Assembly (NCBI GenBank): GCA_900471515.1
Contig: UCFC01000018.1
Location: 224,158-288,157, forward strand
Source: Hyphomicrobiales bacterium
GTDB lineage: Bacteria > Pseudomonadota > Alphaproteobacteria > Rhizobiales > Rhizobiaceae
Length of the DNA: 64,000 nt
Direction: 5' to 3'
Shown: one piece after another, positions 36,595 through 45,787 of the stretch
Layout: every line of letters begins with the position of its first letter
Numbering within the stretch: the stretch's first letter is position 1
Program-made: the position numbers and the translations under genes
The notes under the pieces: model-generated
What the model was told of the DNA's origin: nothing
What the model saw: the letters and a program-made list of their open reading frames with translations, nothing else
Database searches by the model: none

Positions 36595-37113
36595 ATGTCG
36601 CCTACCTCAGCCGAAGCCCGCAGACGTTCGCCGCTCAAGACCCCCTCCGACCTGCCGACCAATGCGATCACCGACATCTCGGCCGCGCTGACGGCATTGC
36701 TTGCCGATGTTTTTGCGCTCTATGTGAAGACCAAGAACTTCCATTGGCACATGTCCGGCCCGCATTTTCGCGACTACCATCTGTTGCTTGACGAGCAGGC
36801 GGAGCAGATCTTCGACATGACGGACGAGGTTGCCGAGCGTGCCCGCAAGATCGGCGGCACGACGCTGCGTTCGATCGGCCAGATCGCCCGCCAGCAGCGC
36901 ATTCCGGACAATGATGCCGATTATGTCACGCCCGAGGATATGCTGTCGGAGCTGCGCGAAGACAATCTTCACCTCGTCTCCATCCTGCGCGAGGTGCATG
37001 CAGTCTGCGACGAGCACAATGACGTCGCAACCGCCAGCCTGATCGAGAACTGGATCGACCAGAGCGAACGCCGCACATGGTTCCTGTTCGAAACGACGCG
37101 CCAGGCCAAGTAA
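36595..37113 (+). CDS. dps: DNA starvation/stationary-phase protection protein (Dps)
   Basis: 172-residue ferritin-like protein forming 12-subunit shells that store iron and protect DNA. The ferroxidase site is in KTKNFHWHMSGPHFRDYHLLLDEQAEQIFDMTDEVAER; an N-terminal basic tail (ARRRSPLK) may bind DNA. Start at 36595 follows AAGGAGAG; longer frames upstream are promoter sequence. Ends four bases from the convergent EamA gene. Confidence 0.95.
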   Translation: MSPTSAEARRRSPLKTPSDLPTNAITDISAALTALLADVFALYVKTKNFHWHMSGPHFRDYHLLLDEQAEQIFDMTDEVAERARKIGGTTLRSIGQIARQQRIPDNDADYVTPEDMLSELREDNLHLVSILREVHAVCDEHNDVATASLIENWIDQSERRTWFLFETTRQAK

Positions 37114-37116
37114 CGT

Positions 37117-38019
37117 TCAGCCTCTCGCCGCCGGCAGGCGCATCAGTCTCGCCGGCGACCAGCCGAGATTCATGCCGGCGGCGGCAAGCAGAATGATTGC
37201 CGCCCCGGCAATCTGCATCGGCTGCAGCGCGTGGCCGAAAGCGAGGCGGTCGACTAGGATGGCGGCAACAGGGTAGATGAAGGAGAGCGCGCCGGTCAGA
37301 TGCGTCGGCAGCTTCTGGATCGCGCCATAGAGCAGCACATACATCAGCCCGGTATGGATGACGCCGACGGCGATCAGGAGCAGCCACGAGCCCGTATCGG
37401 CCGGAAGATCCGTAAAATCGGTCATGGGCGCCAGCATGAGGATGCCGGTCGAAACCTGGATCAGCGCGATCAGGTGCGGTGGCGTGCCGCGCAGCCATTT
37501 GGCAGCCAGCGCGGCCAGCGCATAGAAGAAGGCAGCGCCGAGCGCCAACAGAATGCCGAGACCGTAACTGCCGGAGACGGCGTCGGCCTGCGGTTTCGCC
37601 TCGACGATCGCCGCCATGCCGGCAAAGGAAAGCCCAAGCCAGAAGAGCTTTGTGCCGGTGATCTTCTCGCCGAGAAAGAGTGCGCCGAGCGCAAGCAGCA
37701 TGAAAGGCTGGGTATTGTAGACGGTCGTCGCGATCGAGATCGACGCATGCGAATAGGAAGCGAACAGCAGAAGCCAGTTGGCAACGATGGCGATGCCGCC
37801 GAGGACAGCGATGGCGAGCGAATGCAGGCTGATGATACCGGGCCTGAGCAGGCCGAGCGCCGTGCAGACGACAAGCAGGGTCAGCGCGCCGAAGAAGCAG
37901 CGCCAGAAGACCACGCCGCTGACCGGCTGGCCTGACATGACGACGAACCAGCCGATCGTTCCCGAGATCAGCATTGCCGCCGTCATCTCCGCCGTGCCTC
38001 TTCTGATTTCACTCTGCAT
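37117..38019 (-). CDS. EamA/DMT superfamily transporter
   Basis: 300-residue membrane protein with ten hydrophobic segments in two EamA repeats (LISGTIGWFVVMSG..., LALGAAFFYALAALAAKWL...). Exports small metabolites such as amino acids or drugs; substrate unknown. The ATG at 38019 has GGAG at six bases; an ATG four codons earlier does not. Divergent from the Lrp-type regulator gene, which probably controls it. Confidence 0.92.
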   Translation of the reverse strand: MQSEIRRGTAEMTAAMLISGTIGWFVVMSGQPVSGVVFWRCFFGALTLLVVCTALGLLRPGIISLHSLAIAVLGGIAIVANWLLLFASYSHASISIATTVYNTQPFMLLALGALFLGEKITGTKLFWLGLSFAGMAAIVEAKPQADAVSGSYGLGILLALGAAFFYALAALAAKWLRGTPPHLIALIQVSTGILMLAPMTDFTDLPADTGSWLLLIAVGVIHTGLMYVLLYGAIQKLPTHLTGALSFIYPVAAILVDRLAFGHALQPMQIAGAAIILLAAAGMNLGWSPARLMRLPAARG

Positions 38020-38127
38020 CGCGCTCTCCATCCGTTAGCGGGAAATTGTATTGCGGCAGCGCAGCAATATCTATAGAATAAGAAAGGGAACGGCTGGATA
38101 AACCTAATCTTGTTAGGAGTTTTTGCC

Positions 38128-38595
38128 ATGTTGGCTAACGAGATGCAGGCAGTCGACGATATTGACCGCGCAATGATAGAGGCATTGGCGGGAAATTCTC
38201 GTATTTCCCTAAAAGAGCTCGCCCAGGCAGTCGGGCTTTCCTCGCCGAGCGCGGCGGAGCGTCTGCGCCGGCTCGAGGATCGCGGCGTCGTGACGCTTTT
38301 CACCATCGATCTCGATCCGGCGGCGATCGGCTACCCGCTTCAGGCGATCGTGCGGGTGCGCCCGCTGCCCGGTCAGCTTCACATCGTCGAGCGCATTATT
38401 CAGGACACGCCGGAGTTCATTGAATGCGACAAGGTCACGGGGGACGATTGTTTCATCGCCCGCCTCGTCGTTCGCTCCATGGCGGAACTGGACAACATCC
38501 TCGACAAGGTCGCCGAGAGGGCGGAGACCAATACGTCGATGATCAAGTCCTCGCCGGTCAAGCGCCGCCTGCCGCCATTGATCCGAAAAAGATAG
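38128..38595 (+). CDS. Lrp/AsnC family transcriptional regulator
   Basis: 155-residue regulator: N-terminal helix-turn-helix (DRAMIEALAGNSRISLKELAQAVGLSSPSAAERLRRLEDRG) and C-terminal RAM ligand domain. Lrp-type proteins sense amino acids. The ATG at 38128 follows AGGAG at eight bases. Divergent from an EamA exporter, so a plausible unit of amino-acid sensing and export. Confidence 0.94.
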   Translation: MLANEMQAVDDIDRAMIEALAGNSRISLKELAQAVGLSSPSAAERLRRLEDRGVVTLFTIDLDPAAIGYPLQAIVRVRPLPGQLHIVERIIQDTPEFIECDKVTGDDCFIARLVVRSMAELDNILDKVAERAETNTSMIKSSPVKRRLPPLIRKR

Positions 38596-38669
38596 TCTCA
38601 GAAATCCGCCCAGGCATCGGCCGCTGAAATAATCCGGTCGAAACGTAAGCCCGGCCGGCTCGGTGGCGT

Positions 38670-39140
38670 TCATACGCCAGTCGAACCGAAGCCGCCGGCG
38701 CCGCGTTCGGTTTCGGTCGTCTCCAGGGCTTCTGTGATCCGGGCCTGAACGAAGGGCGCAATCACCATCTGCGCGATACGCATGCCGCGCGTGATGGTGA
38801 AATCCTCCTCGCCGTGATTGACGAGGATAACCTTCACTTCGCCGCGATAGTCACAGTCGACGGTGCCGGGTGCATTGAGGCAGGTGACGCCGTTCTTGGC
38901 GGCAAGGCCGGAGCGCGGACGCACCTGGCCTTCGAAACCCTCGGGGATTTCGAAGACGAAGCCGGTCGGAACGAGCGCGCGTTTGCCGGGCGCCAGCATC
39001 AGCGGCTTGTCCGCGTCGATCGCCGCGCGCAGATCCATGCCGGCGGCACCGCGCGTTTCATAGGCGGGCAGATCGAGGCCTTCGCCGTTCGGCAGGCGGA
39101 TCAGATTGAGGCTCGGGCGGGTGTCTGTGTGAATGGTCAT
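38670..39140 (-). CDS. dut: dUTP diphosphatase
   Basis: 156-residue trimeric enzyme hydrolysing dUTP to dUMP, preventing uracil in DNA. All five family motifs appear: [45 protein letters not shown] and the C-terminal [10 protein letters not shown]. Full length. Divergent from prfC over 90 bp; convergent with the Lrp gene. Confidence 0.97.
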   Translation of the reverse strand: MTIHTDTRPSLNLIRLPNGEGLDLPAYETRGAAGMDLRAAIDADKPLMLAPGKRALVPTGFVFEIPEGFEGQVRPRSGLAAKNGVTCLNAPGTVDCDYRGEVKVILVNHGEEDFTITRGMRIAQMVIAPFVQARITEALETTETERGAGGFGSTGV

Positions 39141-39230
39141 GGCGCATTACTTCGTGCCCAATGCCGCAAGGTCAATTGCAATGGCGCGCTTTAATCGCTA
39201 GATACGCGGCAATTCCACAGGATTCACATC

Positions 39231-40814
39231 ATGGCCGAAAGTCTCGCCGAGGCGGTCTCCCGCCGCCGCACATTCGCTATTATCGCGCACCCGGACGCGG
39301 GTAAGACGACGCTCACCGAAAAGCTGCTGCTGTTCGGCGGCGCCATCCAGCTCGCCGGTGAAGTGAAGGCGAAGAAGGACCGCATGCAGACCCGCTCGGA
39401 CTGGATGAAGATCGAGCGCGAACGCGGCATCTCGGTCGTCACCTCGGTCATGACCTTCGAATATGAAGGCAATGTCTTCAACATTCTCGACACGCCCGGT
39501 CACGAAGACTTCGCCGACGATACCTACCGCACGCTGACGGCGGTGGATGCCGCCGTCATGGTCATCGACGCCGCCAAGGGTATCGAGCCGCGCACGCTGA
39601 AATTGTTCGAAGTCTGCCGCATGCGCGACATTCCGATCATCACCTTCATCAACAAGATGGACCGCGAAAGCCGCGACCCCTTCGAAATCCTCGATGAAGT
39701 CGAGGAGAAGCTGGCGTTGGACACGGCCCCGGTCACGTGGCCGATCGGCCGCTCGAAGACCTTTTGCGGCTCCTATCACCTGAAGGAAAATACGGTTCGG
39801 GGCTCCGATACCGAAGTTGCCGTCACGCCGGTCAACGGTCCGCAGAGCGTGGCCGACCGCCTGCCGGAAAACGAGCGCGACGCCTTCATCGAAGAGGTGG
39901 AACTGGCCATCGAAGCCTGCCGTCCCTTCGATCGGGAATCGTTCCTCGAAGGCCATATGACTCCGGTTTTCTTCGGCTCTGCGCTGCGCAATTTCGGCGT
40001 TCGCGACCTCATCAATGCGCTCGGTGCCTTTGCGCCGCCGCCGCGCGACCAGGTGGCCGATGTCAGAACCGTGCATGCCGCCGAAGACAAGATGACCGCC
40101 TTCGTCTTCAAGATCCAGGCGAACATGGATCCCAACCATCGCGACCGCATCGCCTTTGCCCGCATCTGCTCGGGCAAGCTGGAGCGCGGCATGAAGGCCC
40201 GCCTTGCGCGCACCGGCAAGCAGCTTGGCCTGACCGCCCCGCAGTTCTTCTTCGCCTCGCAGCGCCAGCTGGCCGATACCGCCTTTGCCGGCGACGTGGT
40301 CGGCATTCCGAACCACGGCACGCTGCGCATCGGCGATACGCTGACGGAAGGTGAAAGCCTGGTTTTCCAGGGTGTGCCGAACTTCTCGCCGGAAATCCTG
40401 CGCCGCGTGCGCCTGGAAGATGCCATGAAGGCCAAGAAGCTGAAGGAAGCCCTGCAGCAGATGGCGGAAGAAGGCGTGGTCCAGCTCTTCCAGCCGGAAG
40501 ACGGTTCGCCCGCCATCGTCGGCGTCGTCGGCGCGCTGCAGCTCGACGTCCTGAAGGAGCGGCTGATGGCCGAATACGGCCTGCCCGTTTCCTTCGAAAT
40601 GTCCCGCTTCTCCGTCTGCCGCTGGGTCTCCTCCGACCAGGCTGCGGAACTTGACAAGTTCCTGACCGTCAAGCGTGGCGATATCGCCCGCGATCTCGAC
40701 GGCGACCCGGTCTTCCTGGCCCAGGACGGTTTCTCGCTGCGTTACGAGGCGGAGCGTTATCCGGCCATCAAGATGGCGGCGATCAAGGAATATCACGCCG
40801 CCAAGGCGGCCTGA
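39231..40814 (+). CDS. prfC: peptide chain release factor 3
   Basis: 527-residue translational GTPase that recycles RF1/RF2 from the ribosome. G1 IIAHPDAGKTTLTEK, G3 ILDTPGHEDFADDT and G4 FINKMDRE are intact; the length and C-terminal domains match RF3. The last codons include YEAERYPAIKMAA. It ends against the convergent LysR gene with no gap. Confidence 0.97.
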   Translation: MAESLAEAVSRRRTFAIIAHPDAGKTTLTEKLLLFGGAIQLAGEVKAKKDRMQTRSDWMKIERERGISVVTSVMTFEYEGNVFNILDTPGHEDFADDTYRTLTAVDAAVMVIDAAKGIEPRTLKLFEVCRMRDIPIITFINKMDRESRDPFEILDEVEEKLALDTAPVTWPIGRSKTFCGSYHLKENTVRGSDTEVAVTPVNGPQSVADRLPENERDAFIEEVELAIEACRPFDRESFLEGHMTPVFFGSALRNFGVRDLINALGAFAPPPRDQVADVRTVHAAEDKMTAFVFKIQANMDPNHRDRIAFARICSGKLERGMKARLARTGKQLGLTAPQFFFASQRQLADTAFAGDVVGIPNHGTLRIGDTLTEGESLVFQGVPNFSPEILRRVRLEDAMKAKKLKEALQQMAEEGVVQLFQPEDGSPAIVGVVGALQLDVLKERLMAEYGLPVSFEMSRFSVCRWVSSDQAAELDKFLTVKRGDIARDLDGDPVFLAQDGFSLRYEAERYPAIKMAAIKEYHAAKAA

Positions 40815-41708
40815 TCATCCCGCCAGCCGCTCGGCCAGAAATTCGACGACGGCGCGCACGGAAGGCAACTGCCCGCGCCGGTGCGGCATGAGGATCGTCG
40901 TGGTGACGCTGCCGGCCGTCCAGTCGGGCAGCAGCCGCAGCAGCCTTCCGTCCTTCAGGGCGTCGTTGCAGACCGATGTCGGCAGAATGGTCATGCCCAT
41001 GCCGGCCGCGGCCGCTTTCAGCAGAACCATCGGCTCGTCTGCCGCCGCGACGGGGCGAGGCGCCACCACGGCCTCGGCGCCGTCCTGCGAGACAAGGCGC
41101 CACCGCTCGTCGGACAGGCTCGGCATGACCGCCCTGTGGTCGGCGATATCCTCGACCCGCTCGGGCTTCCCATATTGCGCTATATAGTCCGGCGAAGCGA
41201 CGAGCAGGAACGGATGAACCGCGATCCGGCGCTGCACGAGCGTCGAATCTGCAAGCGGGAAACGGTGGCTGCGCAGCGCAAGATCGAAGCCTTCCTGGAC
41301 GATATCGACGAAACGGTCCGTCACATGCAGCGACACCTTGAGTTTTGGATAGCGCACTGTCAGTTCGGCCAGATGCTCGGCGAGCATGAATTGCGCCGTC
41401 GGCACTGCTGCCGTCAGCCGGACGGTGCCGCTCGGCTCTCCCAGCCGGTTGCGCACGATACTCTCGGCCATTTCCGCTTCGATGATCGAGGCCTGCGCGT
41501 GGTCGAACACGTCCTTGCCGATCTCCGTCAGGGCAAAGCTGCGTGACGTGCGCTGGATCAGCCGCACGCCAAGCCTCTTTTCAAGTTCCGCCACCCGCTT
41601 GCTGACCGTCGATTTCGGAATGCCGAGGCGGCGGCCTGCCTCCGTGAAGCTGCCGCCTTCCACCGCCTGTACGAAGAGATGGAGGTCGTTGAGGTTGAAG
41701 ACGGTCAC
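40815..41708 (-). CDS. LysR family transcriptional regulator
   Basis: 297-residue regulator with N-terminal helix-turn-helix (DLHLFVQAVEGGSFTEAGRRLGIPKSTVSKRVAELEKRLG) and a periplasmic-binding-like effector domain. The GTG at 41708 is preferred because GGAAG lies six bases upstream and most relatives begin at the MTVFNLNDL position; ATGs up to 41771 are possible. Divergent from a glutathione transferase gene, which is the likely target. Confidence 0.92.
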   Translation of the reverse strand: MTVFNLNDLHLFVQAVEGGSFTEAGRRLGIPKSTVSKRVAELEKRLGVRLIQRTSRSFALTEIGKDVFDHAQASIIEAEMAESIVRNRLGEPSGTVRLTAAVPTAQFMLAEHLAELTVRYPKLKVSLHVTDRFVDIVQEGFDLALRSHRFPLADSTLVQRRIAVHPFLLVASPDYIAQYGKPERVEDIADHRAVMPSLSDERWRLVSQDGAEAVVAPRPVAAADEPMVLLKAAAAGMGMTILPTSVCNDALKDGRLLRLLPDWTAGSVTTTILMPHRRGQLPSVRAVVEFLAERLAG

Positions 41709-41821
41709 GTTCGGCTTCCATATCTGTGGACTTTGAGGTGCATTATTACTGTCTATCATCAGATCGTCCACAAAGTCATATTGGCCGGGTCAACAAATTC
41801 TTGATGCAAGGACCCCCGACA

Positions 41822-42529
41822 ATGTCACTCACACTCTTTTACGGCGTGCCGGAAGGCTGCTCCTTCGGTTCCATCGTCGCGCTGGAATGGTCCGGTCTGC
41901 CGTACCGTCTCTGCCGCGTTCAGATGCCCGAGGTCGTCTCCGGTCAAGATTACCGGCATATCAACGTGGTCGGCGAAACGCCGTCGTTATTGCTGCCCGA
42001 TGGCCGGCTGATCAGCGAAAGCATGGCGATCCTGAACTGCATCGGCGCACGCTCGATCGACAAAGGCCTGGGCTTTGCGCAGGGCACGGCGGAGTTCGAC
42101 CGTCTGAACCAGATGCTCGCCTATCTGAACACCAGCTTCTTCAATGCCTTCAGTGCGCTCTGGCATACGGCCGAGCATGAACTGGAACCCACCGAAAAGC
42201 AGGTTCTCGTGGCCTATGGCAAGGCCAAGGTGGAGAAGGCCCATCACATGCTGGAGCGTCTGCTTGCCGGCCGCAAATGGCTGCTGGGGGACGGGCCGGG
42301 CATCGCCGATGCCTATTTCACCGGTATCGCCCGCTGGAACGAATTCCACAAAGCCGTCGATATCGGGCTCTTTCCTGCCGTGAACGAACTCTATCAACGC
42401 ATGCAGCAGGAACCCGCCGTTCGCTTCGCGCATGCGATCGAACATCAGGAAAAGGCGGAAAGTATCGGGCGCTTCCTCGGCGAAATCGATCTGGATGAAG
42501 CCCTCGGCCTGCTGCGCCGGGCCGCTTGA
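41822..42529 (+). CDS. glutathione S-transferase family protein
   Basis: 235-residue GST. The thioredoxin-like N-terminal domain (LTLFYGVPEGCSFGSIVALEWSG, then NVVGETPSLLLPDG with the cis-proline and ISESMAILNCIG for glutathione binding) is followed by a helical domain. The N-terminal Cys/Ser region may be the reactive group. Likely under control of the divergent LysR protein. Start chosen at 41822 with AAGGA upstream; a hairpin follows. Confidence 0.92.
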   Translation: MSLTLFYGVPEGCSFGSIVALEWSGLPYRLCRVQMPEVVSGQDYRHINVVGETPSLLLPDGRLISESMAILNCIGARSIDKGLGFAQGTAEFDRLNQMLAYLNTSFFNAFSALWHTAEHELEPTEKQVLVAYGKAKVEKAHHMLERLLAGRKWLLGDGPGIADAYFTGIARWNEFHKAVDIGLFPAVNELYQRMQQEPAVRFAHAIEHQEKAESIGRFLGEIDLDEALGLLRRAA

Positions 42530-42537
42530 TGGTGTCG

Positions 42538-42563
42538 TGCCGCCCTGCCCGGTCGGGGCGGCA
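42538..42563 (+). terminator. hairpin terminator after the GST gene
   Basis: TGCCGCCC (42538-42545) pairs with GGGCGGCA (42556-42563), followed by TCTTATCC. Nine bases after the stop codon. Confidence 0.6.
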
Positions 42564-42746
42564 TCTTATCCGGCGTGAGGGGGGCGAAAACCGATGTGGC
42601 GCTCCCGACTTATCTCGATCGACCGGTCCAGGCCGAGATGACGACGGACTGGCCGGAAAACCCGCCACCGGCCTGAGAGCCGAAGCGCTGTATTCCAACT
42701 GCTATAACGTCGTGCCATAGTGCCGTTCCTGAAGGGAGAGCAGCCG

Positions 42747-43256
42747 ATGGTGAGAGAAAACGAGATTCGCGAAAACGAGGTCGCCCTCGAAAATCCGCCC
42801 GATCACAGCGATGCCGGCCTGGTTTTCATCGGCCGCATTTTCACACCCTGGACGTCGCGCATGGAAACGCCGCGTCAGGGGCGGCATGACGGGCCGCTGT
42901 GCCGTATCGAAATCTTTGATCCCTGGGTGCCGGCCCTGCAGGGCATTGCAGCTTTCGAACGCCTGGAGGTGCTCTATTGGCTGCACCAGTCGCGGCGTGA
43001 TCTGCTCTTGCAGAGCCCGGCCCGTAACGGCAAGACGCACGGCACCTTTTCGCTACGCTCGCCGGTTCGGCCCAATCCGATCGGCACGTCCATCGTCAAG
43101 CTGGAAGCGGTCGAGGGCAGCGCGGTCTTGGTGCGCGGCCTGGATTGCCTCGACGGCACGCCGCTCCTCGACCTGAAACCGGACCGGGCGCTCTTCACGC
43201 CCATCGCCCCGCCGCAGCCGGGCGATTTCCAGATCGGCGATACGTCCATGCCATGA
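42747..43256 (+). CDS. trmO: tRNA (N6-threonylcarbamoyladenosine(37)-N6)-methyltransferase TrmO (TsaA) family protein
   Basis: 169-residue protein of the TrmO/TsaA beta-barrel family (SAM-dependent methylation of t6A37 in tRNA). Motifs [45 protein letters not shown] and [17 protein letters not shown] are family-typical. The ATG at 42747 follows AAGGGAG; the GTG at 42720 would be the start of a longer form. In rhizobia such genes often sit near molybdenum genes, as here with the mop gene, so a different substrate is possible. Confidence 0.88.
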   Translation: MVRENEIRENEVALENPPDHSDAGLVFIGRIFTPWTSRMETPRQGRHDGPLCRIEIFDPWVPALQGIAAFERLEVLYWLHQSRRDLLLQSPARNGKTHGTFSLRSPVRPNPIGTSIVKLEAVEGSAVLVRGLDCLDGTPLLDLKPDRALFTPIAPPQPGDFQIGDTSMP

Positions 43257-43259
43257 GGC

Positions 43260-43469
43260 TCAGTCGACGGCCACCATCACGTCGGAAGCCTTGACGACCG
43301 CATAGGCTTCGGCGCCGGCCTTGAGGCCGAGTTCGTCCACGGCCTCGTTGGTGATCGAGGCGGTGACGATGGCGCCGTTGCCGATGTCGATGCGGACATG
43401 GGCTGTCGTCGCGCCCTTCACCACATCCACGACCCTGCCCTTCAGGCGGTTGCGTGCACTGATCTTCAT
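43260..43469 (-). CDS. molybdopterin-binding (Mop/TOBE) protein
   Basis: 69-residue single TOBE/Mop domain: MKISARNRLKGRVVDVVKGATTAHVRIDIG then VTASITNEAVDELGLKAG and YAVVKASDVMVAVD. Small Mop proteins form hexamers that bind and store molybdate. Convergent with trmO (three bases between stops). The AGGA site precedes the start. Confidence 0.93.
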   Translation of the reverse strand: MKISARNRLKGRVVDVVKGATTAHVRIDIGNGAIVTASITNEAVDELGLKAGAEAYAVVKASDVMVAVD

Positions 43470-43529
43470 GGAAATCCTCCGTTTGCGTATCGGCGAGATT
43501 ATCCGCCGGCGGGCGCGTCCGTCAAACCT

Positions 43530-44903
43530 TCAGGCGGCGAGATCGTTGAGGAAGTCGTCGCACCAGCGCGAGACGTCGTGCGCCAGAAGATGGTCCATCA
43601 TCCGCCGCCAGCGCTCGCGACGCTCCTCGAGCGGCATATTGAGGCCGCGCGCCAGCGCATTGGACGTGCCGACAATGTCATAGGGATTGACGAGCAGGGC
43701 GCCGTTCAGTTCGCGCGCCGCTCCGGCAAAGCGGGAAAGGACCAGCACGCCCGGATCATCGGGATTCTGCGCGGCGACATATTCCTTGGCGACAAGGTTC
43801 ATGCCGTCGCGCAGCGGCGTCACGAGCCCAACCTTGGCGAGCCGATAGAGGCCGGCCAGCACAGGCCGGCTGACGGAGCGGTTGATATAGCGGATCGGCA
43901 CCCAGTCGACCGTGCCGAGCGCGCCGTTCACGCGGCCGGCCTGTTCGGCGACCATGCGCTGCATCGCCTCGTATTCGGGAACTTCGGAACGGGATTTCGG
44001 CGTGATCTGCAGATAGGTGACTTTGCGCTGATGCGCCGGGTTGTTGGTGACGAAATGTTCGAACGCGTCGATGCGCTGGGTAATGCCCTTGGAATAGTCC
44101 AGCCGGTCGACGCCGATGATGAGGCTGCGGTTTTCGATGCTCTGCTGTGCCTTCAGCACCATGCTGTGGCTGCCGGCCCTCCGGGCGAATTCCGCAAACG
44201 CGGCCGTCTCGATGGCGATCGGATAGGCTCCGCCGCGGAACCTGCGCTCGCCGGCCGTGAAACGCCCTTCGCCGGCCATGTCGCCCATCCCCTCGCGTCG
44301 CAGGCAGCCCGCGAAATTTTCCAGGTCGTGATCGGTCTGGAAGCCGACGAGATCGTAGGCGGCGAGCCCGCGCATGATCTCCTCGTGGACAGGCATGGCG
44401 AAGAGCACGTCGGCCGGCGGCCAGGGAATATGCAGGAAAAAGCCGATCCTGTTCTTCAGCCCCATCTGCCGAAGCTCGGCGGCAAGCGGGATCAGGTGAT
44501 AGTCGTGCACCCAGATGAGGTCGTCAGGCTTGACCAGCGGCGCCAGCCGATGGGCGAAGAAGCGGTTGACGCGGAAATAGCCGGCCATCTCCGTGCGCCC
44601 ATATTCGGCAAGATCCAGGCGGTAGTGGCAGATCGGCCAGAGCATGCGGTTGGCGAAGCCGAAGTAATATTCGTCGACATCCCTGGATGTCAGGTCGGTC
44701 AGCGCATAGGTGATGTTGCCGCGTTCTTCGATCGCAAGCGGGCCGGGCTCTCCGTCGTCATCCACCTTGCCCGACCAGCCCATCCAGACGCCACCGCGCT
44801 TCTCAAGGGCTGCCTCCAGCGCCACGGCAAGCCCGCCGGCAGACGCAGCCCCTTTCTTTTCCGGAACAGGCACCCGGTTTGAAACGACGACGAGGCGGCT
44901 CAT
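43530..44903 (-). CDS. otsA: alpha,alpha-trehalose-phosphate synthase (UDP-forming)
   Basis: 457-residue GT20 glycosyltransferase joining UDP-glucose and glucose-6-phosphate to trehalose-6-phosphate. Motifs SAGGLAVAL, WVHDYHLIPLA, DRLDYSKGI and TPLRDGMNLVAKEY are intact. Full length. It follows otsB on the same strand by 38 bp, so they form the trehalose operon used for osmotic and desiccation tolerance. Confidence 0.97.
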   Translation of the reverse strand: MSRLVVVSNRVPVPEKKGAASAGGLAVALEAALEKRGGVWMGWSGKVDDDGEPGPLAIEERGNITYALTDLTSRDVDEYYFGFANRMLWPICHYRLDLAEYGRTEMAGYFRVNRFFAHRLAPLVKPDDLIWVHDYHLIPLAAELRQMGLKNRIGFFLHIPWPPADVLFAMPVHEEIMRGLAAYDLVGFQTDHDLENFAGCLRREGMGDMAGEGRFTAGERRFRGGAYPIAIETAAFAEFARRAGSHSMVLKAQQSIENRSLIIGVDRLDYSKGITQRIDAFEHFVTNNPAHQRKVTYLQITPKSRSEVPEYEAMQRMVAEQAGRVNGALGTVDWVPIRYINRSVSRPVLAGLYRLAKVGLVTPLRDGMNLVAKEYVAAQNPDDPGVLVLSRFAGAARELNGALLVNPYDIVGTSNALARGLNMPLEERRERWRRMMDHLLAHDVSRWCDDFLNDLAA

Positions 44904-44941
44904 GGCAAATTCCTTTCACTGAAATAATGGCAGCAACGCAA

Positions 44942-45739
44942 TCAGCCGGCAAAACGGGCAACGATTTCGCGGACCGCCCCCGCCGAAGGCAGAATGCCGC
45001 GCGCGGCGGTTTCGCGCGAAGGGGCGCCGACGCGGATCGAATAGCCGCCAAGCCGGTTCGCCGTGCCGAACATCGCCTCATCGGTCAGGTCGTCGCCGAT
45101 GGCGATCGGGCGGCGGCCGAAAAAGGGCGGGTTTTCGAGAAAGCGTTCCAGCGCGTCGCCCTTGTTGGCTCCGGCAGGCCGGATTTCGAGAACCATCTTG
45201 CCGTGCTGCAGTGTCCATTCCGGCCCTGCGCGATCCGCCAAACGCTGCATCAGTTCCGTCAGTTCCGCCTGTCGCGCCGGCGCAAGCCGGAAATGGGCGG
45301 CGACGGCCGCGCCCTTGTCCTCGATGAGAATGCCGGCCCAGCCTGCCGTTTTTGCCCGCAGTTCGGTCTTCAGCCTCTCGAATCCGCCGGTCGGCGCAGC
45401 CCTGACGATGCTGCCGTCAGGGCTGCGCCGCTCGGCTCCGTGCAGTCCGGCGGTCGGAAACTGGAAAGGCGCGAAGAGGCGGTCGGCATAGGAAAGTCCG
45501 CGCCCCGTCACCAGAGCCAGCGCGCCACCGAGCCTGCGCGACAGCGCGTCAAGCTGTGCAGGCAGCGATGGCGGCACGATGATCTCGTCCGGCGTCGGCG
45601 CAAGATCGAGGAGCGTGCCGTCTATATCGAGGAAGAGGGCACCGTTCGGAAGATAAGAAGAGAGCGTGGAGAAGGTCTCGTCCTGTCGGGAAGCGCTGCC
45701 GGATAGCGGAGCTTCTGATAGCCGATTGCTGTTCGTCAT
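44942..45739 (-). CDS. otsB: trehalose-phosphatase
   Basis: 265-residue HAD-superfamily phosphatase converting trehalose-6-phosphate to trehalose. The catalytic DxD motif is FLDIDGTLLDL; the metal-binding end is GDDLTDEAMF. First gene of the leftward otsB-otsA operon. Its N-terminal 25 residues (SEAPLSGSASRQDE) look unstructured and the true start may lie later. Confidence 0.95.
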   Translation of the reverse strand: MTNSNRLSEAPLSGSASRQDETFSTLSSYLPNGALFLDIDGTLLDLAPTPDEIIVPPSLPAQLDALSRRLGGALALVTGRGLSYADRLFAPFQFPTAGLHGAERRSPDGSIVRAAPTGGFERLKTELRAKTAGWAGILIEDKGAAVAAHFRLAPARQAELTELMQRLADRAGPEWTLQHGKMVLEIRPAGANKGDALERFLENPPFFGRRPIAIGDDLTDEAMFGTANRLGGYSIRVGAPSRETAARGILPSAGAVREIVARFAG

Positions 45740-45787
45740 GCCGGGGAAACTAGGTCAGCACGCTCCTCCGGCAACCCTTCGTCGCGT